Shown: piece by piece, positions 1 through 9,272 of the stretch
How positions within the stretch are numbered: the first letter of the stretch is position 1
Layout of the letters: each line of letters opens with the position of its first letter
Assembly (NCBI GenBank): GCA_024220525.1
Contig: JAMYWO010000495.1
Span: 1-17,726, forward strand
Direction: 5' to 3'
DNA length: 17,726 nucleotides
Origin: Cochliopodium minus
Taxonomy: Eukaryota > Discosea > Himatismenida > Cochliopodiidae
The notes under the pieces: model-generated
Told to the model about the DNA's origin: nothing
Seen by the model: the letters and a program-made list of their open reading frames with translations, nothing else
The model's database searches: none
Position numbers and translations under genes: made by a program

Positions 1-262
1 GTAAAATTAAAAATTTAAAAAATTAAAAAATTTAAAAAATTAAAAAATTAAAAAATTAAAAAATTAAATTAATAATAAATTTTAAAATTGAAAAATTAGA
101 AAATAAAATTAATAATAAATAATTAAATAATTAAAAAATAAAAAATTAAAAAATTAAAAAATTAAAAAATTAAAAAATTAAAAAATTAAAAAATTAAAAA
201 ATTAAAAAATAAAAAAATAGAAATTTCTTGATATAAATTTTATTATGGTTTTTTTTGGACAG
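1..262 (+). other. AT-only low-complexity intron of the MFSD1-like gene
   Basis: This stretch is almost pure A and T, made of runs such as ttaaaaaa repeated many times, and contains no credible coding. The transporter frame meets an in-frame TGA at 229-231, so the exon must start after it. The T-run and CAG at 260-262 make a good acceptor. The window starts with GTAAAATT, which looks like an intron donor, so this may be the whole intron with the upstream exon just outside the window. That last point is inference. Confidence 0.6.
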
Positions 263-536
263 ATGGAGAAGAAGACAAAGCATTGATAATAAATGAAAGA
301 GTGAGTTACCCTAAAAGATCGATTAATGACGGTGGAGATGAGGAAGAGGATGAGCCTGAAGGGGTAGTTTCGTGTAGCCAGTTTTGTTCTGCCATCGCTG
401 ATTCTTTCAAACAAATGAAGAATTTTTCTTTGTGTTTTTGGTAAATTATTTATTTTATTATTTTATTTTTTTATTTTTTTATTTTTTTATTTTTTATTTT
501 CAATTAAATCGTTTTATTTTCAATTAAATTTTTTTA

Positions 537-596
<60 letters not shown>

Positions 597-1599
597 TTAT
601 TTTTGAATTTTATTTTTAGGATTGTGGTGATGATTACAACATTGTATTATAGTTGCATTTACAGTTTTCTGAATTTTTCGCAAACACTGCTGAGCAGTTA
701 TTATGGCTTCAGCCAAACTACTGCAGGGAATGTCACTTCCATCATCAGTGGTTGTGCCTTGATTTTGTCTCCCGTTTCTGGTAAAAAAAATAAAATTAAA
801 ATAATTAAATAAAAAAAAATAAAAAAAATTGAATAAATAAAAAAAATAAAATTTAAAAAAATAAAATTAAAATAATTAAAAATAATAATAATAAAAAAAT
901 AAAAATCAAAATAAAAAAAAAATTTATAAATAAAAAAATAAAAAATTCTTTTGTTTTAGGTATCATTCTAGACAAAATAGGATACAGAGGGTATGCAGTG
1001 ATCACGTCATCTTTTGGGTTGACTTTATCATTCATGTTCCTCATCATTTCCACCAACCATTATTTGGCCTACACCGCTATGGCTTTCATTGGTATTGCTT
1101 TTTCATTGATCAGTTCTGCTTTGTGGCCATGTATCACTTTTTTGGTTCCAGAAGAAGTAAAAAAAAATTATAATAAAATTTTATTTTATTTGGTTAAATT
1201 AATTTTTATTTTCATTAGTCATATGGTTTGGCTTTTGGAATCATGGGATGTGGAATAAATACATTTGGTTTAATTTTAAATTATGTTTTGGGTAACAAAT
1301 TTTTTTTTTTATTTTATTTTTTTATTTTTATTTTTTTACCTTTTATTTTTTTTATTTTTTTATTTTAAATTTTTTTATTTTTTTATTTTTTTATTTTTAA
1401 ATTTTAATTATTTTTTTATTTTAAATTAGGGATTCTCCTTGAAAAAAATTTGATAACTTTTTCAATTATGACTTGGCTTGTTATGGCAGTGGCTAGCACT
1501 CTGCTTTCTATCTGGTGGAACGCCCTCGATTTTAAACTAGGAGGAGACTCACAAAAAGCTTCAAATGAGTTGGAAGAAGAAGAAGAAGCTGAAGAATAA
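263..1599 (+). CDS. MFSD1-like major facilitator transporter, 3' half (5' exons outside window)
   Basis: Five exons join in frame: 263-440, 620-780, 960-1156, 1219-1291 and 1430-1599 (TAA), giving 258 residues. The protein starts with an acidic loop (DGGDEEEDEPEG), then an amphipathic stretch leading into a membrane helix (FKQMKNFSLCFWIVVMI). This is the layout of the central loop and helix 7 of MFSD1-type lysosomal dipeptide transporters. Helices 7-12 follow. The loop ILDKIGYRG fits the repeated MFS motif A, and SYGLAFGIMGCGIN resembles the MFSD1 signature before helix 11. The C-terminus is a short acidic cytoplasmic tail of mostly Glu. Helices 1-6 must lie upstream of the window. A lysosomal location and dipeptide export are family knowledge, not shown here. 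An AATAAA at 1626-1631 is a plausible polyadenylation signal. Confidence is high for MFS and fairly high for the MFSD1 group. Confidence 0.85.
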
Positions 1600-1694
1600 A
1601 ACATACCAATTTTTAATTTAATTTAAATAAAGATTTTTTATTATAAAAATAAATAAATTTTTTCCAAAAAAAAAAACTTTTGTATTAAATTTAA
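1600..1694. terminator. Shared convergent 3' end region
   Basis: Only 95 bp separate the TAA of the MFSD1-like gene (+) from the TGA of the coiled-coil gene (-). AATAAA lies at 1626-1631 on the plus strand. An AATAAA-like element is also readable on the minus strand at about 1637-1643. The two transcripts therefore probably overlap in their 3' UTRs. This is inferred from spacing and signals only. Confidence 0.45.
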
Positions 1695-4600
1695 TCAATC
1701 ATCATTTTCTGTTGTTGACAAATTTTGATAGTTTTTCTCATAAACTTGGAAAAAATCAGAAATGAAAATGAGACAAACTATAACGTGCTCTTTTTTGCTT
1801 TCAATGTCATAACATTTCTCCAAACTAACTTTGAACTTGTTGACAAATTTGGAGGCATTTTGGATGGTTTTCAAAGAACTTTTGACGAACTCTTGTAACT
1901 CTTCTTTTGTGTGGGTTTTCTGTAAGTGTAAACCTTTTATTTCTTCTTTTAATTTTGAAACATCTCTGAAAAAAGGATGTTCGTTTGATGATCTTTTTTT
2001 GAAATTAATTTTACTTTAAATTAAAAAAAAATAACTAAAATAATTTTATTTACCTAGGAGAGATTTTTCTATTTAGAATTTAAAAATAACCAAATCTTTT
2101 TTAATTTTCATAGTTTACCTTGGAGAAGATTTTCTTTTATCAAAAAAAAAAAAAAAATTTAAAAAATAAATAAATTATTAAACAAAAATTTTACCCTCTT
2201 GGGGATGTAGTTTCTCTTTTAAAAAAAACAATTTAATTTTTTATAAAATTTATTAAAATTCTATTAACCTTGGTGATCTTGATCTTGGAGAAGTTGATCT
2301 AAATTTTCCCAGACCAGTTATCAAAGGAACTGAACTGTGTCTTCCATTATTTTGAGAAGAAACATCTCCTGAAGAAAAATAAAATTAATAAATAATTCAA
2401 AAATATAATGAATAAAATAAAATATTTTAAAAAATATATAAATATAATTACTGCTTTTCTCGTTAGAATCTTCTTCACTACTCTTATCAATAATGTCCAA
2501 TAACTGAATAGAGATTTTGTTTCTTAGTTTTGGATCTAACTTTTCCAAAGCGATCTGTGAAAAAATAAATAAAATATAAAAAATAAAATAAAATAAAAAA
2601 ATAAAAAAAATAATAAAAATAAAAATTAATAATAATAAATAAAAAATAAATAAAAATATAAAATTAATAATAAAATAAATGAAAATAAAATAATAATAAA
2701 AATATTAAAAAATATTATAAATAAAAATATAAAAATAATATAAAATTAATAAAAAATAAATAAATGAATAAATAAAAAATAAATAAATAAATAATAAATA
2801 AATAAAAAAAATTGTTTTTTACTTTGACTTGAGAATCGTTTTTAAGTTTGGTTGCACGAAAAAGTTTTTTTACAAAAGCTGTTTCTCCATGTTTGGAGAT
2901 GAACGCTTTGGGATCATCTGGTATTACATCTTTATTGTATGTTGAATCGTAAATCAACTCAAAGTCAAGATTCTTCTTTTTGGGAAAATAATTATAATCA
3001 AAAAAAAAATTTGTGGAAATAAAAAAAAATAAAAAAACTGGAAATAAAATAATTGAAAAAAAAAAATTTTGAATGTTTGAAAAATAGAAGTCTGAAAAAT
3101 TATTTCAAAATTTTAAAAAAATAAAAAATAGATTAAAAAAATAATTATAAAAAATGTAATTAAAAATATTTGAAAAAATGAAATTTAAAAAATAAAAATA
3201 AAATGAAATTAAAAAATTTTAATAAAAAAATAATAAGTTTTAGAAAATTAAATTAGAAAAAAATTTTTTAGAAAATAAAAATGAAATAATGAATAAATTA
3301 ATGTTAATAATACCTTCTTATTCTCAGGAGAAAGGGAGTCACTCTGAGTTGAATTAAAAGAAACGTGATCCAGAGAAGAATTGTACTTATTTCTCCCAGA
3401 TACCTTGACAAGTTTCTTTCCGCTCTCCTGCGCGAGCTTCTTGAAGTTGTTCTCAAGGGAGTGGTACTTCTTCTTCCAGTAGTCGTCCAACGAACTTGTC
3501 ACGAGCATTTTGTTGAAAAGTTTTAGTTTGTAGAGGTCTGGGTTCTTTATTTCTGTCATTTGTTTATCGAGCTTTTTTTTTTAAAAAAAAATTTAAATTT
3601 ACTAAATGAAAAAAATTTAATAACAAAAAATAAAAAATAAAAATCAAAAATCAAAAATCAAAAATCAAAAATCAAAAATAACAAATAAAAAATCAAAAAT
3701 AAAAAATTTGAATTAAAAAATCAAAAATAACAAATAAAAAATAAAAAATTAGAAATAAAAATAAAAAAAAAAAAAAATTTGCCATAATAGACGCATCAGC
3801 AAGTTCTTCTAGATTTATCTCCATTTGGTGAATCTTGGCGAGGAGTTGAGAAAGGATGTTGTTGGTGTTGTTTGGGTTTTCCATGGATAAATTTTTCTTC
3901 TTTTTTTTGTTGCTGTTAATTATTTAAAAAATAAATAATAAAAAATTTAAAGAATTAAAAATTAAAAATATAAAATTTTTTAAAGAAATTGAAATAAAAA
4001 ATAAAACATTAAAAACAAAAATATTGAAATAAAAATATTAATTACTTGATGTTGTTTTCTTTGTTTCGGATTTTTTTGGATTTTTTCTTCCTCTGAGACT
4101 TTGTCAAAAAACTGTCCTCATCCTCGATATCATATCCATCACCCTCCGTCCTATCCTCACTGTCTTCTTTCTTGCTCTCATTTAAGAAGTTTTGGCTTTT
4201 ATTTTTGTTGTTGGTGATGGTGTCGTCCTCATCATCATTCAAGTCAAAGTCGTCGATGTCCAGATCCTCTTCATCCTCATACTTCTTGGGAACAACTATG
4301 GGAATTTTAGTTTTATTATTTGTATCAACATTTTTGTTGTCATTTTTAGTTTTCTTATCGTTCATTTTTTTATTATCATTAATATTATTTTGATTATTTT
4401 TATTTTTATTTTTATTTTTATTTTCAAAAGACTCATCTCTTTTTTCTTCATCAACAATATTCTTATCCTCATCAACACTTCTACTACTCCCTATCCTATT
4501 CCTCCCACTGACAATCCTACTATTTCCGCTACTTTGACTGAAATTGTTTACCCTTTTGCAATCTCCGATTGATTGTCCTCCGTTAAAATTTTTACAAAAG

Positions 4601-6698
4601 CTCACAAAGTTCTGGTAGAAATAATTCTCCTTTTCTAATAATCCTATCTTCTTTCCATAAAGTTGCTTCAACTTTTTGTAATTACCTATTTTTTTAAAAA
4701 AAAATTTAAAATAATTAAATTATAAAAACTTTGGGAAAAAAAATGAAAAATGAAATAGAAATAATAAATAAAAAGTTTAGAAAAATGAAAAAAAAATTAA
4801 TAATCCATTAAATAAAAAAATTAATGAATTTAATAAAATTAAAATTAAATTTTAAAAAAATTTTTGGATTACTCAAAACCCTCAAAGAAGAATCCAAGTT
4901 TTTCTTGAGATCTATCACTATGCTGTTCTCGTTGTTTTCAAAGGAACGAGTTTTCTTCATGATTTCATTGCGGAGATTTTTTATCTCCTTTTTAAGCTGG
5001 TTGTTCTTCTTCTCTTCTTCGAACAGCTGGTTTTGAGCCTCTTTGAGCTTTTCTTGAGAGGCCCCAAATTCTTCGTGGATGGTGTGAACTATGCGTGTCA
5101 TCTCCTTATTCAACAATGGATTATTCTCTACTTTTACTAGAATTCAAATTTTTATTATAATATTTTAACTTTAACATTTTTTTTTTATTTAGAAAAAATT
5201 GAATTTAAAAATTAAAATAATTATTATCTTTACTTATTTATTACCAAATTTTTTTATTTAATTTCAATTAAATTTTAAAAATATATTTATTTTTTTTTAA
5301 TTTCAATTAAATTTAAAAATATATTTATTTTTTTTACTTTGTGGACTACTCTGACTGCTCGTGAACATCTTTGAAAAAAAGCTATCCTTTCCCGTATTCT
5401 TACCATTTGGACCAACCAACTTTTCTAACTCCTCTGTCCTCTCCTTCTCCTTCTGAAGCTGCTCCAAAACTCTCGAATACTCTCCCTCCAACACTCTCCT
5501 GTCGTCTTCACATTTCTTTAACTTTTTGCTTTTTTGTTGGAAAAGATCATAGAACAGTTTAAGTTTCTTCATGGTGGGCTTGGATTTGGAGTCTATGTTT
5601 TCCTTGCGAAACATCTCTTCTAAGAAGTTGTCTACTTCCAAAACCTCATCTAGCGAAAAGTTTTGATAAATAAAAATTTCATTATATTTTATTTATAAAT
5701 TAATTGTTTTGAATTTTATTATTGAGTAAATTAATTTAAAAAGATTAATTATTTTTAGTAAAACATTTTAAAAAGATTTATTTAAAGAAAAGAAATAATA
5801 TATCTTAATTATAATTCATTATTGCTTTTATTTAAGAAACTTTTGATAGAAAAAAAAAACAAAAAATTACCTTTTATTTTCATGGGAGACATGTGAGAAA
5901 GAGAGACGGCATTAGACAAAGAACTGTTGATATCATCGTATTCAAACTCATTTTCTGAGGAATCCTCGAAATAGCTAGACTTGTTGAAGCTCAAATTCTT
6001 GGTCAAATTATCTCCTTGGCTGTTTTCATTTTTGAGGGGAGTGTTCAGCTTGTTGGGAATCATTTCTTCCATTTTAGATCTTGCAATGTTTGCTATATGA
6101 TTGTTATCATCTACATCCACCTTTAAAAGAAAAAAATTATATTAAAGGTGTGATGTTTTTCATAAAGAATATTCATTTGTCATTGTTTTCAATTGATTAT
6201 TTAAATTAATCCACTTAAGGATGATAAATGTTTTTTATTATTTTCATATAAATGACACCATTTTTTGACACGCTTTTAATATTATGAGTTCTAAGGGTTC
6301 AATATCTTTGAGTGATTTTAGAAATATAGAATTTGTGAATGTTTTCAAGATTTCAATTGAAAGAGTATTTTTATATATTTATATTTCAATTGATTAGAAA
6401 ACGGAAAATACTTGATGATGTCGGGGAAATTTTAAAAATGAGAATATATTTGGAAGCATTATCAATTTATAGACTAATCATTTACCTCTTTATCATAATC
6501 TATGAATGATTTTCCATCACTGATAATTTTATATCTATATTCGCCCATGGGAAGATCTATTTTGACCTCATATCTCCTCAATCTTTCATTAAAATTCATT
6601 TGATGCTTCGTGTTTTCCAATTTTGTCAAACTGTCTTTGTACGGAGCAAATAATAGGAAGGGTTTATAAGATGGATTTCCATAATATAAGAATTCCAT
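1695..6698 (-). CDS. Glycogen-binding (CBM48/AMPK-type) domain protein with coiled coils and SPR microexon tail
   Basis: Fourteen exons in transcript order: 6698-6486, 6120-5871, 5649-5338, 5136-4873, 4685-4046, 3912-3783, 3571-3314, 2975-2823, 2554-2452, 2368-2269, 2215-2195, 2133-2119, 2068-2054, 1992-1695. The sum is 2772 nt, or 923 residues plus TGA, and every phase closes. Residues about 8-92 resemble the AMPK-beta glycogen-binding module: RYEVKIDLPMGEYRYKIISDG matches its LPxGxYxYKFxVDG core, and the exon 1/2 junction gives DYDKEVDVDDNNHIANI, like its DxxNxVNNV end. Strong Lys/Glu coiled coils follow at about 160-345. Next come a low-complexity Asn/Lys/Asp stretch, an acidic block and basic clusters, then more helix (about 570-780), then repeated SPR motifs (about 795-827) and a last helical segment. 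No other domain is recognised. A scaffold that touches glycogen or starch is inference. The exon 4 acceptor could lie 6 or 9 bases further along. The start ATG at 6698 is likely, but an earlier exon is not excluded. Confidence 0.8.
2054..2215 (-). other. Array of three phase-2 microexons (21, 15 and 15 bp) encoding SPR motifs
   Basis: Exons 2215-2195, 2133-2119 and 2068-2054 of the coiled-coil gene are separated by introns of 50-61 bp. Each begins with A, ends in AG or GG before GTAAA, and is flanked by phase-2 introns. Each therefore adds whole codons: ETTSPRG, KSSPR and KISPR in the joined reading. The preceding exon ends in TSPRSRSPR. All three are symmetric and can be skipped without a frameshift. 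They look like duplicates of one tiny exon. Confidence 0.75.
4385..4440 (-). repeat. Coding simple repeat, Lys/Asn tract
   Basis: On the plus strand this is a run of tttatttt-type units. Read on the minus strand, inside the largest exon of the coiled-coil gene, it encodes alternating Lys and Asn followed by a wider Asn/Lys/Asp-rich region. It is in frame with the gene, so it is a translated microsatellite rather than an intron. Confidence 0.7.
6121..6485 (-). other. 365-bp intron 1 of the coiled-coil gene
   Basis: The donor GTAAAT directly follows GAG at 6486, and the acceptor AAAG ends at 6121. Both are phase 0, and the joined codons continue the glycogen-binding module. Unlike the other introns, which are mostly A/T runs, this one has ordinary mixed sequence. 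CAATTGA motifs recur at about 6188, 6355 and 6387. I found no open frame that would form an extra exon. It could hold a regulatory element or a small RNA, but I cannot name one. Confidence 0.6.
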
Positions 6699-7056
6699 AC
6701 TGATGAGTATTATATCAAATCCAATAGATGTTTTTTTGCTTAATTATGATGTGTTTAAATTAAACAAAATTTTTTTTTTTATCTTTTAAAATAAAAACAG
6801 ATTTTCATTGAATAAAACCGTGTATCCTTTCTGGAGAGTGAAACCATTTAAAGTTTTCTTTTGGATTTTCCCTCCAAAATTTAAACAAAATCTTGAAGTA
6901 ACAAGAAAATTAACTTAATTCTGAATTTATTTACCTTCATTATCTTATATTTTGAATTAGAACACGAATATATTATCTGAATTACAATTTTACTCATCAA
7001 TCATAAATTATGGAGAGAGATAATTGTTACATTTAATAAAAAAAAATTTGGGTTCA
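6699..7056. promoter_or_regulatory. Divergent intergenic region between the coiled-coil gene and GOT1
   Basis: These 358 bp separate two genes that start on opposite strands, so the region should hold both promoters. On the minus strand, a segment at about 6801-6895 is open in more than one frame. It is preceded by an intron-like GTAAAT...TTCAAG stretch (about 6934-6896) and, before that, ATGAAG. It could be a 5' exon of the minus gene, but none of its frames reaches the ATG at 6698 through a convincing donor, so I leave it unannotated. Confidence 0.4.
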
Positions 7057-7843
7057 ATGAATGAACAATTCATCAAAGATCTTTCATATATCTTTATTGG
7101 ATTTGGAGTTTCCTTTGTGATCTTTGGAATATTGTTATTTTTTGATGGAAGTTTGTTGGCATTGGGAAATTTTTTCTTCTTGATAGGATGCGTAATGAAT
7201 TTGGGATTTGGACAATTATTACCTTTCTTCTTATCAAGCAAGAAAAAGATAATTGGTAAAATATATTTCAATATAATAAGATTCTCTTTCGATTATAATA
7301 TCCTTTGAAAAAGGAAGTATCCATAAATACTCAAAACTATAAAAAATTTCAGATATACACCTTACAAAGAGATTGATTGTATCACCAAATTTAATAAATT
7401 CAATTCGTTGACTTGCATTGTTTTTGTATCACACATTTTAAAAATGTGGCAAGATATTGAGAAGAATTGACTTTTTCAAAAATACACTTATAAAATAATA
7501 CAACAAATAAAAAGTTAAAGAAATCACAATAAATTCTAATTTTAATCAATAATCGGTCATTATTCAACGATATTATTATATTTAAAATAGGAAATTTTTT
7601 ATTTTTTTAATTAATAAAATTAATAATCTCCATAAAAAAAAAGGATCTTTTTTGTTTTTTATGGGGATTTCGATGATTTTAATGAGATGGGCTATCATCG
7701 GGATAATTTGTGAGATAACAGGCTTTTACTTTCTTTTTGGAGGGTTCTTGCCCATGGTGTGGTCTTTTCTTAAGAGCCTCCCTTTCGTGGGGTACATATT
7801 CGTTGTCATATCCTATGTATTTCCAAAAATGGAAGATCCCTAA
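7057..7843 (+). CDS. GOT1: Got1-family vesicle transport membrane protein
   Basis: Two exons, 7057-7255 and 7644-7843 (TAA), join in phase 1 to give 132 residues, close to the usual 138 of Got1. The start ATG gives MNEQFIKDLSYIFIGFG. Four membrane helices follow: IFIGFGVSFVIFGILLFF, a second around ALGNFFFLIGCVMNLGFG, a third after the conserved short basic loop SSKKKIIG, and a fourth at IICEITGFYFLFGGFLP. The block FLFFMGISMILMRWAIIG and the end SLPFVGYIF fit Got1, whose members have a similar GxxxFxxGxxxVxxxWPxxG and a PVxGWxF block. Known Got1 proteins sit in the Golgi and ER membranes and support ER-to-Golgi and Golgi transport. The intron (7256-7643, 388 bp) is the longest seen whole here. 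AATAAA overlaps the stop codon at 7843-7848. Confidence 0.93.
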
Positions 7844-8535
7844 ATAAATTGATAGTTTGAATAAAAAAAAGACTACTAAATAGATAGATTTGTCGATCAT
7901 TTTAGATTGAAATAAATTTTAAAAGTTTCACCTTTAAAGGAAAAGATAATTTTGTAAATGTTGAAAAGTAAAATTTAGTTTTGTTATTAAAGATAATCAT
8001 CTTTAAACTGTTTAGAGGCTTTTGAGAGTAAACTGACAGTTGATTGGATTTTGTTGGATAGAGTGACAAATTAAGGAAACTTAAGATTTATGTTCTCTTA
8101 GATAAAAGCAATTCTAAGCCTTGACAATGATTTACAATGCCCTGTTTTGGACTGTATCTTCTCCAAAGTTTCTTTGTTCCAAGCTTTAAAAAAAAATATT
8201 TTTAAATACTCAACCAAGCTTTTGAAATAAAAAATAAAAGTGAAATTAACAAAATAAATTTAAAATAAAAAAAAATTGTGTTTATTTTGAGGTAAAAATC
8301 CATTTTCTTTCCTATTTTATTAAATAATGGATCAATAAGTGAGTCTCCAAATTAAATTTAAAAGAGATTTTTTTTAATTAAAAAATGTTTATCAAAATAT
8401 AATTTTCCTTTCAAAAGGAAAAATTTATAAACTTTTTGAAAATAAAATTATTACATATCACAAAATAAGATATCAATATTTAAAAAAAAAAAATATTCTT
8501 GCAAAATTTTATTTTTAAACAAAAGAATCCCAAAA
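7844..8535. other. Intergenic region, GOT1 to RCC1 gene A
   Basis: These 692 bp contain no long open frame. The first half (about 7970-8190) is less A/T-run-like than the introns. On the minus strand it has one short open stretch, 8184 down to about 8101, that cannot be tied to splice sites. The second half is A/T-rich. From 8501 the sequence matches the upstream region of RCC1 gene B (11283 on), so the 5' flank of gene A was part of the duplication. I see no RNA gene. Confidence 0.5.
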
Positions 8536-9272
8536 ATGAACCTAAGATCAACTTCTTGTTTTTCTGAACACAATATTTTCTACAAAGGTAATTCATAAAT
8601 TATAATAAAAGAATTAGTGAAATAAAATATAAATATTATTTGAAATTTAAATGTAGAAAATGGAGATGTATATTCACTTGGAAGTAATAGTTATGGACAA
8701 TGTGGAACAGGAAATACAACTATTGTACAAACACCAACAAAAATAATGAATAATCCCAAAATAAAATATATTGTGTTGGGTGAGCAAAGTTCATTCTATT
8801 TGGAAAGTAATTTTTTTATTAAATTTAATTTATTTATTTATTTAATTTTATTTAGGTGATGGAACTTTATATGGATGTGGTATTATCATTTCAAAATAAA
8901 TTTTTAATTTTTTTCTTCATTTAATTTAATTTTATTTAGGTTTGAATAATAGTGGACAATTGGGAATAAAAAATGATCAAACAATATTATCAACGTTTAC
9001 TTTCATTACTTCTAATGTAGTACAAATTTGTGCTTCCAATAAACTGACTTTAATCCAAAAAGGTATTCATTTAATTTTTATTTTTTTATTTTTTATTGTT
9101 TTATTTTTTTTTTATTTATAATTTTCATTTTTTATGTTTTTAGATGATGGGAAATTATTTTGGAGTGGATTTTGGAGTGGATTAGGTCTATCAAGCAATG
9201 GTTTTACAGAAATAAATATTGATAAAGTTGTTTCTTTTTCTTGTGGATATGATCATGCTTTGTTTTTAAAAA
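8501..9272 (+). repeat. Direct duplication, copy 1 (5' flank plus exons 1-5 of RCC1 gene A)
   Basis: This segment matches 11283-12103 from the upstream gcaaaatttt motif, through exons 1-5 and their introns, to the end of exon 5. Exon lengths after exon 1 are identical in both copies (150, 24, 123 and 129 bp). Introns 1-4 are also recognisably alike but carry indels. The copies are therefore similar but not recent enough to be identical. Confidence 0.88.

Noticed and set aside
2321-2548. Minus-strand open frame read through an intron as one 75-residue protein
   Set aside because: The middle (2369-2451) is an A/T-run intron with donor and acceptor. Splicing it keeps the frame with the neighbouring exons.
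4172-4572. Plus-strand open frames rich in Phe, Ile and Ser
   Set aside because: They lie antisense to the largest exon of the coiled-coil gene, whose minus frame closes all splice phases. The plus frames are a by-product of its Asn/Lys/Asp-rich codons.
8101-8184. Short minus-strand open stretch in the GOT1-RCC1 intergenic region
   Set aside because: It spans only about 28 codons, with no start, no fitting splice partners and other frames also partly open. It may be a relic but cannot be supported.
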